Under the pieces are notes generated by a model. That model saw nothing but the letters and a program-made list of their open reading frames with translations. It was not told where the DNA came from and made no database searches. A stretch of 40,691 bases of DNA from an uncultured Sphingomonas sp. (GTDB taxonomy: Bacteria > Pseudomonadota > Alphaproteobacteria > Sphingomonadales > Sphingomonadaceae), in NCBI GenBank assembly GCA_913774925.1, contig CAJYKB010000102.1, positions 1-40,691 of the forward strand. The letters are read 5' to 3'. Of this stretch, positions 33,892 to 40,691 are shown one piece after another (position 1 is the stretch's first letter; every line of letters begins with the position of its first letter). The translations under genes and the position numbers were made by a program.

Positions 33892-36374
33892 GGGCGGCCC
33901 CATTGCGCGAGCGCGGCGAAGGCGTTGTCGGGGGCCGGGGCGACGCGGCGCGCGCGCGGGCGCCCCTGCCAGACGTAGCGGGCATGGCCCTCGACCGGGG
34001 CGACCGGACGGAAGCCGAGTTCCGCCATCAGTCGCGCGACGGTCGCGGGTTGCAGCCCGATCGAGACCGCCAGCGTCGCATCGGGGGCGAAGGGTGCCTT
34101 GCCCGCCTTCTCGCGCGCGTCGTGCGCCGCGCGCGCCACGCGCTCGACCAGGTCGATCCGCACCGCCTGCGCGCCGAACGCGCGATAGCCGGATGCCGGC
34201 GTGGCGCCGGATGCGCCGCGCGGCAGGGTCACCGCGCCGGGCGGCGGCAGCGCGCTGTCCACGGGCGTCCCCGCCGCGGCGAGCAGCGCGCGCCGCCACA
34301 CCTGCGCACCGGCCTTCAGCAGCCGCGGATCGAACAGATCGAGCGCGCCGACGGTGACGCCGTGGCGGCGCAGCCAGCGCCGGTTGTCGGGCGTGAGCGC
34401 CTCCACCGCCTCGCGCAGCGGCAGGCGCGCGGTAAACCCCGCACCCGCCTCCATCGCGCCCGCGACGCTGCGCAGCGCCGGCCCTGCCTCCTTCGCCCGC
34501 GCGGCGTCGGCGAGCGCGGCGACCGCCGGCAGCGCACGGGCGATCGCGGCGACGAGCCATGTGCGCAACCGTGCAGCGACCTCCTGCCGCACTGCCGGGT
34601 CGAGGCAGTCGAGCGCGCCGTCCAGCGCGATCTGCGGTCGCGCCAGCGAAGGGCCGCGCGCCAGACGCGCGACGATAAGGCCATCGGCGGCGATCTCCCC
34701 CGCGTCGGTCAGCGCAAAGGCGCCGTCGTCGCTGGCCACCAGCGTCTGCGCGCGGCGGCGACGCTCTCCGGCGAGGCGCTTCTCGGCGGTGGCGAGCAGC
34801 AGCCGCTTGTCGGCGGCGTTGGCATCGGGCGCGACGACGAAGCGAAACCCCTCCAGCCGGCCGATGGCATGGGTGTCGATCGTCACCTCGCCCTGCGCAT
34901 CGATCTCGACCGGCAGCGCGCCGACCCCGCCGCCGATCTTCTTCGCGAGCGCGGTGGTGCGCTTGTCGACGAAGCGCTGCGTCAGGCTGGCGTGGAGCGC
35001 ATCGGACAGCCGCTCCTCGATCGCCAGGGTTCGCGCGGCCCAGGCGTGCGGATCGGCGAGCCAGTCGGGGCGCTGCGCGATATAGGCCCAGCTGCGGATC
35101 GCGGCGATTCGCCCCGCGATCGTCTCGACATCGCCTTCGGTCCGGTCGAGCCGCGCCACCTCGTCGGCGAACCATTGATGCGGGATATACCCCTGCGCGA
35201 GATAGCCGAAGATGCGCCCGACGAAGCGCGCATGCGGATCGAGCCCCAGCTTCGCGAAATCGGGGACGCCGCACGCCGCCCACAGCCGGGCGACATTGCC
35301 GCCGCGGGCACTCTCACGGATCGCGGGATCCTCTACCAGCCGCTTCAATACCTTGAGGTCGATCGCCTCGGGGGCGGCGCGCAGGCGTTCGTGGTCGGGG
35401 CGGGTGGTCAGGCTGGCGATCAGCGCGTCGACGCTCGACAGGTCGGGCTGCCCCTCGCGCCAGTAGAGCCAGTCGAGCCGGGGGAAGCGATGCGCCTCGA
35501 TCGCGGCGATCTCCTCGGGCTCGAACGCGTCGGGCCCCTCGGCGACGAGCCCGCCGAAGGTGCCGTCGCGCTGGTGACGGCCGGCACGGCCCGCGATCTG
35601 CGCCATCTCCGCGACGGTCAGCCGGCGGCGGCGCTGCCCGTCGAACTTCGACAGCCCGGCGAAGGCGACATGCCCGACGTCGAGGTTGAGCCCCATGCCG
35701 ATGGCATCGGTGGCGACGAGGTAATCGACCTCGCCGGCCTGGAACATCGCCACCTGCGCGTTGCGGGTACGCGGAGAGAGCGCGCCCATCACCACCGCGG
35801 CACCACCGCGCAACCGGCGCAGCATCTCCGCGGTGGCATAGACCTCCTCCGCGGAGAAGGCGACGATCGCGGAGCGGCGCGGCAGGCGGGAGAGCTTCTT
35901 CGCGCCGGCATAGGACAGGGTGGAGAAGCGCGGGCGCTCGACGATCTCCACGTCGGGGATCAGCGCGCGCAGGACCGGGCGCAGCGCCTCCGACCCCAGG
36001 ATCATCGTCTCCTCGCGCCCGCGCGCGCGCAGCAGCCGGTCGGTGAAGACATGGCCGCGCTCCGCATCCGCGCCCAGCTGCGCCTCGTCCAGCGCGACGA
36101 AGGCGACGTCGCGCTGGAGGGGCATGCTTTCGGCGGTGCACAGGAACCAGCGCGCGTCGGGGGGGACGATCCGCTCCTCCCCGGTGATGAGCGCGACGCG
36201 CTCGCGCCCCTTGATCGCGACGACGCGGTCATAGACCTCGCGCGCCAGCAGCCGCAGCGGGAAGCCGATCATGCCGCTGGAATGCGCGCACATCCGTTCG
36301 ATCGCGAGATGCGTCTTGCCGGTGTTGGTCGGCCCCAATACCGCGGTTACGCGGGGTCGATCGATACGCGTCAT
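33888..36374 (-). CDS. SUV3/MgpS-like DEAD/DEAH-superfamily helicase
   Basis: The 828-residue protein resembles the SUV3-type helicases that alphaproteobacteria share with mitochondria, where SUV3 unwinds RNA for the degradosome. Walker A is GPTNTGKT (14-21), Walker B is DEAQ (96-99), and motif VI is QIAGRAGR (259-266). LVATDAIGMGLNLD supplies motif V. The C-terminal 400 residues are weakly characterised and Ala/Arg-rich. The ATG at 36372-36374 gives MTRIDRPRVTAVLGPTNTGK, placing the ATPase at the start as usual. It is coupled to the S4 RNA-binding gene, which favours an RNA-related role. Confidence 0.85.
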   Translation of the reverse strand: MTRIDRPRVTAVLGPTNTGKTHLAIERMCAHSSGMIGFPLRLLAREVYDRVVAIKGRERVALITGEERIVPPDARWFLCTAESMPLQRDVAFVALDEAQLGADAERGHVFTDRLLRARGREETMILGSEALRPVLRALIPDVEIVERPRFSTLSYAGAKKLSRLPRRSAIVAFSAEEVYATAEMLRRLRGGAAVVMGALSPRTRNAQVAMFQAGEVDYLVATDAIGMGLNLDVGHVAFAGLSKFDGQRRRRLTVAEMAQIAGRAGRHQRDGTFGGLVAEGPDAFEPEEIAAIEAHRFPRLDWLYWREGQPDLSSVDALIASLTTRPDHERLRAAPEAIDLKVLKRLVEDPAIRESARGGNVARLWAACGVPDFAKLGLDPHARFVGRIFGYLAQGYIPHQWFADEVARLDRTEGDVETIAGRIAAIRSWAYIAQRPDWLADPHAWAARTLAIEERLSDALHASLTQRFVDKRTTALAKKIGGGVGALPVEIDAQGEVTIDTHAIGRLEGFRFVVAPDANAADKRLLLATAEKRLAGERRRRAQTLVASDDGAFALTDAGEIAADGLIVARLARGPSLARPQIALDGALDCLDPAVRQEVAARLRTWLVAAIARALPAVAALADAARAKEAGPALRSVAGAMEAGAGFTARLPLREAVEALTPDNRRWLRRHGVTVGALDLFDPRLLKAGAQVWRRALLAAAGTPVDSALPPPGAVTLPRGASGATPASGYRAFGAQAVRIDLVERVARAAHDAREKAGKAPFAPDATLAVSIGLQPATVARLMAELGFRPVAPVEGHARYVWQGRPRARRVAPAPDNAFAALAQWGRP

Positions 36375-36487
36375 GGTGCACGGTACATCGGGTCTGCGGC
36401 GATCGGATGCAATCGGGATCGGTACGGTTCCCGGTTCAGCGCGGGCGGCGAACGCTTTGGCGCAGCCGCAAACCTCTACGTCCGCGG

Positions 36488-36502
36488 TTAATTTGACTTT
36501 AG
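36488..36502 (+). promoter_or_regulatory. CtrA-like box upstream of the M23 peptidase
   Basis: TTAA-N7-TTAG (36488-36491, 36499-36502) differs at one base from the CtrA consensus TTAA-N7-TTAA. It lies about 83 bp before a cell-wall peptidase gene, in a 210-bp divergent gap. CtrA controls cell-cycle and envelope genes in alphaproteobacteria. The match is short, and TTAA is rare in this GC-rich DNA. Confidence 0.32.
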
Positions 36503-36584
36503 CGACTCGGGTCCACAACGCTGCCCACCTCAGGCGCCGGGGGGTATGTCGGCGGCCAGGCTATGACGAAGGGCTGACGCGGGC

Positions 36585-38054
36585 GTGTTCTTGCGCGAGC
36601 AACAGGGGCTGGAATGGGCCGGGAGCGCGGGATCGCGCGCGTTCGGGCGTGCGCTGGTGCCGCTGGCCGACCGCAGCCTGTACGACCGCCTGCGCGTCGC
36701 CGCCGCGACCACCGACTGGACGCCCGACCTGGGGCAGCGGATCGGGTCGCGCGACTGGTGGCGCGGGCTCGCCACCTGCACCGCGCTGGCGGGCGCGGCA
36801 TGGATGCTGTCCCCCGGGTTCCGGCCGATCACGGGCTATACCGCGCCGGTCGCGATCGGCGCCGCGTTCGAGGAGACGCGGACGCAGTCGATCGCGCCGC
36901 TGGGATTGGGCGCGACCACCGGGCGGCGGATGGCGGCCGGGGCGCTGGTGCGCCCGCTGGCGGAGACGCCCGAGCGTCCGCAGATCGAGCTGACCGCGGC
37001 GCTGGCCGATGGCGACAATCTGCGCGGCGCACTCCAGCGCGCGGGCGTCGGCGGGGGCGAGGCGGGGCGCGTCGCCGATCTGGTCGCGAGCGCGGTCAAG
37101 CTGGACGAGCTGCGTCCCGGCACGATCCTGTCGCTGACGCTGGGGCGGCGCCCGACCAAATTCCAGCCGCGTCCGCTGGAGACGCTTGCGTTCCGCGCCG
37201 CGTTCGACCTCAACCTGTCGGTCAACCGCACGATGGACGGCGGGCTGGCGCTCGACCGCCACCCGATCGCGATCGATCGCACCCCGCTGCGCGTGCGCGG
37301 GATCGTCGGCCCCAGCCTGTATCGCTCCGCGCGCGCCGCGGGCGTGCCGGCGCGCGTGGTGGAGGCCTATATCAAGGCGCTGGCGGGCAGCATGTCGATC
37401 GGCGACGTCGCCGCGTCGGACACGTTCGACCTGGTCGCCGACCAGGCGCGCGCCGCAACCGGCGAGGTCGAGGTCGGGCAGCTGCAATATGCCGGGCTGG
37501 AGCATAACGGCCGTCGCCTCCAGCTGGTGCGCTGGGGCGACACTGGTTCCGGCACGTTCATGGACGCCAACGGCCAGTACGAGCGCCGCGGCGCGATGGG
37601 GATGCCGGTCGCGGGGCGCGTGACCTCCACCTTCGGGATGCGGATGCACCCGTTGCTGGGCTTCATGCGGATGCACAAGGGGATGGACATCGGCGCACGC
37701 TATGGCGCGCCGATCCTGGCCGCGGTCGACGGCGTGGTGCAGTTCGCGGGCCGCTCGGGCGGCTACGGCAATTTCGTGAAGCTGGCGCATGCCGGTGGCC
37801 TGGCGACCGGGTATGGTCACATGAGCCGGATCGCGGTGTCGGCGGGCACGCGCGTGCGGCGCGGGCAGGTGATCGGCTATGTCGGCTCGACCGGCATTTC
37901 GACGGGTCCGCACCTGCACTGGGAAGTGTGGAAGAACGGGCGGCCGGTGAACCCGCGTTCGATCTCCATGTCGAGCATCCAGACGCTGCCGGTGGAGACG
38001 CTGCGGGCGATGAAGGCGAAGATCGCGCGGTTGCTGGGGACGGTGGCGCGCTGA
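36585..38054 (+). CDS. M23 family metallopeptidase (LytM-type)
   Basis: The 489-residue protein has a membrane segment (about residues 60-76, GLATCTALAGAAWMLSP) and a periplasmic part ending in an M23 peptidase domain (about 335-465). Zinc ligands are His and Asp in RMHKGMDIGARYG and the later HLHWEVW. GYVGSTGISTGPHLHWEVW is the C-terminal signature, given in part. M23 enzymes cut peptidoglycan cross-bridges or activate amidases. A beta-rich middle may be a G5- or OapA-like module. The start is GTG at 36585. It diverges from the SUV3-like helicase. A CtrA-like box lies upstream. Confidence 0.87.
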   Translation: MFLREQQGLEWAGSAGSRAFGRALVPLADRSLYDRLRVAAATTDWTPDLGQRIGSRDWWRGLATCTALAGAAWMLSPGFRPITGYTAPVAIGAAFEETRTQSIAPLGLGATTGRRMAAGALVRPLAETPERPQIELTAALADGDNLRGALQRAGVGGGEAGRVADLVASAVKLDELRPGTILSLTLGRRPTKFQPRPLETLAFRAAFDLNLSVNRTMDGGLALDRHPIAIDRTPLRVRGIVGPSLYRSARAAGVPARVVEAYIKALAGSMSIGDVAASDTFDLVADQARAATGEVEVGQLQYAGLEHNGRRLQLVRWGDTGSGTFMDANGQYERRGAMGMPVAGRVTSTFGMRMHPLLGFMRMHKGMDIGARYGAPILAAVDGVVQFAGRSGGYGNFVKLAHAGGLATGYGHMSRIAVSAGTRVRRGQVIGYVGSTGISTGPHLHWEVWKNGRPVNPRSISMSSIQTLPVETLRAMKAKIARLLGTVAR

Positions 38055-38064
38055 CCTGTTCTCG

Positions 38065-38161
38065 CCCCTCCCCTGAAGGGGAGGGGTCGGGGGTGGGGTG
38101 GAGAGGGAACGTGCGCGCTCCACAACCACCCCACCCCAACCCCTCCCCTTCAGGGGAGGGG
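38065..38161. repeat. Long inverted repeat of CCCCTCCCC palindromes
   Basis: Arms 38065-38101 and 38126-38161 are inverted copies with two or three differences around 24 bp. Each arm contains CCCCTCCCC TGAA (or TTCA) GGGGAGGGG. It fills the 118-bp gap between the convergent M23 and HerA genes, where it may also act as a two-way terminator. Confidence 0.8.
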
Positions 38162-38172
38162 CTGTAAGGAAG

Positions 38173-39834
38173 TCACCGCCCTTGGGCGCGCCAGCGCTGG
38201 ATGGTGCGGGCGATGATGTCGTCCTCGCCGCCGGTTTCGCGCCACAGCGTCGAGAAGACCGGATCCGCCGAGGCCGGGCGCTTGCCCTCCTCCAGCGCGT
38301 CGAACGCGACGCGGATCGGGATCGCGACGCCCTCGCCGCAGACGATGCACTCGCGGTTGCGCAAGGCGGGCAGCGTGTCGAGGAAGCCGCGCGCACCCTC
38401 CGGCATGGCGGCGCGGACGAACGACTGGTCGCGGTCGTTGTTGAGGCGCATCGCGATGATCGTGCCGCATTGCGACAGCACCCCCTCCGCCAGATCGGAC
38501 GGGCGCTGCGTGATGAGGCCCAGCGACACGCCGTACTTGCGTCCTTCTTTGGCGATGCGACCTAGGATCCGCGCGACCGCGGTCGGCGCCTCGCGGTCGG
38601 ACGGGATGTAGCGGTGCGCCTCCTCGCAGACGAGCAGGATCGGGCGTTGCGGCTCGTTGCGCGACCAGATCGCGAAGTCGAACACCATCCGGCTGAGCAT
38701 CGCGACCACCACCGAGGTGATCTCGCTCGGCACGCCCGACACGTCGATGATCGAGATCGGCCGCCCGTCGCCGGGCAGGCGGAACACGCGCGACAGGAAC
38801 GACGCCATCGTGTCCGCCACGAGCATGCCGGAGAACATGAAGCCGTAGCGCGGATCGCCCTTCACCTCGTCGATCTTGTTCTTCAGCCGCAGATAGGGCG
38901 CGGTGTCGCCCGCGCGGTCCATCTTGCCCATTTCCTGCTGGATGATCTGCGTCAGGTCGCTGAGCAGATAGGGGATCGGCGCGTCGACGGTCAGCTTCGG
39001 GATTTCCTGCCCCAGCCGGTTCTTGGCGCGTGCAGTGAGCAGGCATTTGGCGAGGATGTCGGCATCCACCTGCCGCTCCGCGCCGCTGGTGGTCAGGAAC
39101 ACCTCGGCATGTTCCTCGAAATTCATCAGCCAGTACGGCATCTGGAGGTTCGACACGTCGTACAGCGCACCGATCTCGCCGAATGCGGCGCCATATTCGC
39201 CGTGCGGATCGATCATCACCACGTGCCCCTGCGGCGCCAGCGCGCAGATGCGGTGCAGGATCAGTGCCGCGGCGGTCGATTTGCCGGTGCCGGTGGAGCC
39301 GAGCAGCGCGAAATGCTTGCCCAGCAGCGGGTCGATCAGCAGCGAGGCGCGCACGTCGTCGGTCGGATGGACGTGGCCGATCTCGATCGCGGGGCGGTCG
39401 GGGGCGGCATGGACCTGTTTCAGGTCGGCGTCGGTGACGGGAAAGACCTCGTCGCCCGGCATCGGATAGCGCGTGACGCCGCGGCGGAAGTTGTAGAGCC
39501 GCCCGGTCAGCCGCTCCTCGGCAGCCTCGCCCAGGAAGTCGATTGCGGCGACGACCTGATCCGCGGTGGTGCCGGCCAGCCGCAAGGTGCGGACGTTGGC
39601 CAGCAGCCAGCGCGTGCCGACACGCACCTTGACCTGCGCGCCGACCTGGCCGGTGGTGGCGACGATGGCGTCGGGATGATCGGCGAGCGCAGCGAGCGCG
39701 GTCGCATCCAGCACGACCTCGCTCTGCGCGCCCGCAACTTCGCGCACATAGCCGACGGGGTCGTTGGCGAGCGGGTCGTGCCGGACGCCGGCAAAGGCGG
39801 ACGCTGCCGGAATATCGTTCATTGCCTGTGTCAT
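38173..39834 (-). CDS. HerA-type ATP-binding protein (DUF87)
   Basis: This 553-residue FtsK/HerA-superfamily ATPase has Walker A in LLGSTGTGKSTAAA, the IDPHGEYGAAF segment and Walker B in ILLVCEEAHRYIP. The N-terminal HAS-barrel-like region precedes the motor. The LGRIAKEGRKYGVSLGLITQRPSDL stretch (given in part) is HerA-typical. HerA motors form hexamers that move DNA, usually with a NurA nuclease. No NurA gene is nearby, so it may act alone or with a distant partner. The start is MTQAMNDIPAASAF. It precedes nothing co-oriented in the window except the TIGR02186 gene upstream. Confidence 0.88.
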   Translation of the reverse strand: MTQAMNDIPAASAFAGVRHDPLANDPVGYVREVAGAQSEVVLDATALAALADHPDAIVATTGQVGAQVKVRVGTRWLLANVRTLRLAGTTADQVVAAIDFLGEAAEERLTGRLYNFRRGVTRYPMPGDEVFPVTDADLKQVHAAPDRPAIEIGHVHPTDDVRASLLIDPLLGKHFALLGSTGTGKSTAAALILHRICALAPQGHVVMIDPHGEYGAAFGEIGALYDVSNLQMPYWLMNFEEHAEVFLTTSGAERQVDADILAKCLLTARAKNRLGQEIPKLTVDAPIPYLLSDLTQIIQQEMGKMDRAGDTAPYLRLKNKIDEVKGDPRYGFMFSGMLVADTMASFLSRVFRLPGDGRPISIIDVSGVPSEITSVVVAMLSRMVFDFAIWSRNEPQRPILLVCEEAHRYIPSDREAPTAVARILGRIAKEGRKYGVSLGLITQRPSDLAEGVLSQCGTIIAMRLNNDRDQSFVRAAMPEGARGFLDTLPALRNRECIVCGEGVAIPIRVAFDALEEGKRPASADPVFSTLWRETGGEDDIIARTIQRWRAQGR

Positions 39835-39889
39835 CCCTACCCGAACGTGCCATCGGTAAGCGGGGAGGGTGAAGGAATCGTTCAGCGAC

Positions 39890-40648
39890 TCAGCTGCGCG
39901 CCGCCCAGCGTCCCGCCGCCCAGCCGAGCAGCACCGACAGCGCCACCGCGCTCAGGCCGTAGAGGATCGAATGGCGGTCGGCGGCCTGTGCCACGAAGCG
40001 TTCCAGCCCGGACTTGCGGATGTCGATGTCGCGCACCGCGGCGGCGAGGACGCGGCCGTCGCGGATCAGGAACGTCTCCGCGGTGAAGCGCCCGACGGGA
40101 ACGCGCGCAGGGATCGCGACGCGCGCGCGGTAGAGGACGCCGTCGGTGATCTCGACCGCTCCCGGCGCCTCGTAGAACAGCCCGGTGCGGGTGCGCTGCT
40201 CTACCAGCCCGCGCGTGAAGCGGTCCTGCACCGGCGCGGGCGCGGCGGAGGCGGGGGAGAGTTGCAGGCTGTCGAGCCCCAGTTCGTAGATCGCGCGGGT
40301 GCGGGCATCGACCAGCCTGTCCAGCGGACGCGACGAGGCGACCGCGTAGAAGCTGGGCGCGGAGCGGTAGCGCAGCTTGCCGGCGTTGACCCAGATGCCG
40401 GCGACCTTCTCCTTCTCGCGGATGACGATCGACTGCGTCGGTCCCTTGACGACGATCACCACGTCGGTCGGCGCCGCACCGCGCGGCAGGCGACCGCCGG
40501 GATAGAGGATGGCGCCGAACAGCAGCAGCTCCGCGCCGGTGAAGCTGTACGCGATCTCGATATTGCGCTGCGACACGTCGGGGACGAGCACCGGTTTCGC
40601 CTGTGCGGTCAGCAACAGCGGGACGAGCGCGAGCGCGGTGCGCCTCAT
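39890..40648 (-). CDS. TIGR02186 family membrane protein
   Basis: This 252-residue protein has a Sec signal (MRRTALALVPLLLTAQAKP), a beta-rich extracytoplasmic domain and one C-terminal membrane segment (ILYGLSAVALSVLLGWAAG) ahead of a basic tail. The FTGAELLLFGAILYPGG and VVIVVKGP segments mark TIGR02186, a family known mainly from alphaproteobacteria and without an assigned function that I know of. Its start overlaps the stop of the upstream gene (ATGA), so the two are coupled. HerA lies downstream after 55 bp. Confidence 0.85.
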   Translation of the reverse strand: MRRTALALVPLLLTAQAKPVLVPDVSQRNIEIAYSFTGAELLLFGAILYPGGRLPRGAAPTDVVIVVKGPTQSIVIREKEKVAGIWVNAGKLRYRSAPSFYAVASSRPLDRLVDARTRAIYELGLDSLQLSPASAAPAPVQDRFTRGLVEQRTRTGLFYEAPGAVEITDGVLYRARVAIPARVPVGRFTAETFLIRDGRVLAAAVRDIDIRKSGLERFVAQAADRHSILYGLSAVALSVLLGWAAGRWAARS

Positions 40649-40691
40649 GACAGCTCGACCGAATAGATTTCGTCGGGGCGCCAGCCCAACC
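40645..40691 (-). CDS. C-terminal end of a gene cut by the window edge
   Basis: Fourteen residues before a stop are visible: LGWRPDEIYSVELS. The stop overlaps the TIGR02186 start by four bases, so this is a coupled upstream gene. TIGR02186 genes are commonly preceded by a TauE/SafE-type permease. This polar end does not prove that, and I assign no family. Confidence 0.55.
   Translation of the reverse strand, partial: LGWRPDEIYSVELS

Overview
The window is GC-rich, densely coded alphaproteobacterial DNA and most resembles a sphingomonad (Sphingomonas or a close relative). This rests on gene content and recognisable protein families: CarD, a COQ9-family protein, an HWE-type histidine kinase next to a single-domain response regulator, EtfBA, an SUV3-like helicase, and a TIGR02186-family protein. 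A promoter that fits the alphaproteobacterial sigma-EcfG stress consensus points the same way. No database search was possible. Most of the window is ordinary chromosomal housekeeping DNA, broken up by small palindromic repeats and one structured insertion-like element.

Left part (1-9073): the end of an IS5-type insertion sequence is cut by the window edge. Then come rpmI-rplT (ribosomal L35 and L20), an AsmA-family envelope protein, hisN, a secreted peroxiredoxin, a 269-bp cruciform-like element, a GGDEF diguanylate cyclase, two tiny single-helix membrane peptides, a DUF1810 protein, a small lipoprotein and an S41 protease lipoprotein.

Middle (9081-25381): hisC-tyrA and, divergent from them, metX-metW for amino-acid biosynthesis. 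A receiver protein follows, with a sigma-EcfG-like promoter, convergent with an HWE kinase. The kinase is the last gene of the tight minus-strand series feoA-feoB-ssb-kinase. Next are a COQ9-family protein with a DMT transporter, an Old Yellow Enzyme reductase, an M19 dipeptidase, etfB-etfA, and sucC with a clear terminator.

Right part (25382-40691): a DinG/XPD-type helicase followed by a SixA-like phosphatase, a GNAT acetyltransferase and a thioesterase. Two tandem GIN-domain (DUF2807) proteins lie under a promoter overlapped by a perfect 16-bp inverted repeat. CarD, a Tat-exported alpha/beta hydrolase, the minus-strand series SUV3-like helicase - S4 RNA-binding protein - fdxA, an M23 peptidase, a HerA-type ATPase and a TIGR02186 membrane protein complete it.

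The most interesting signals are non-coding or very small. They are the 269-bp element, whose ends match the end of the IS at the window edge; the pair of 36- and 35-residue membrane peptides behind a possible sigma-54 promoter; the feoA promoter, which implies a leaderless message; a palindrome in the spacer of a possible etfB promoter; and several families of paired palindromic repeats at gene borders, one of them inside the etfBA operon.
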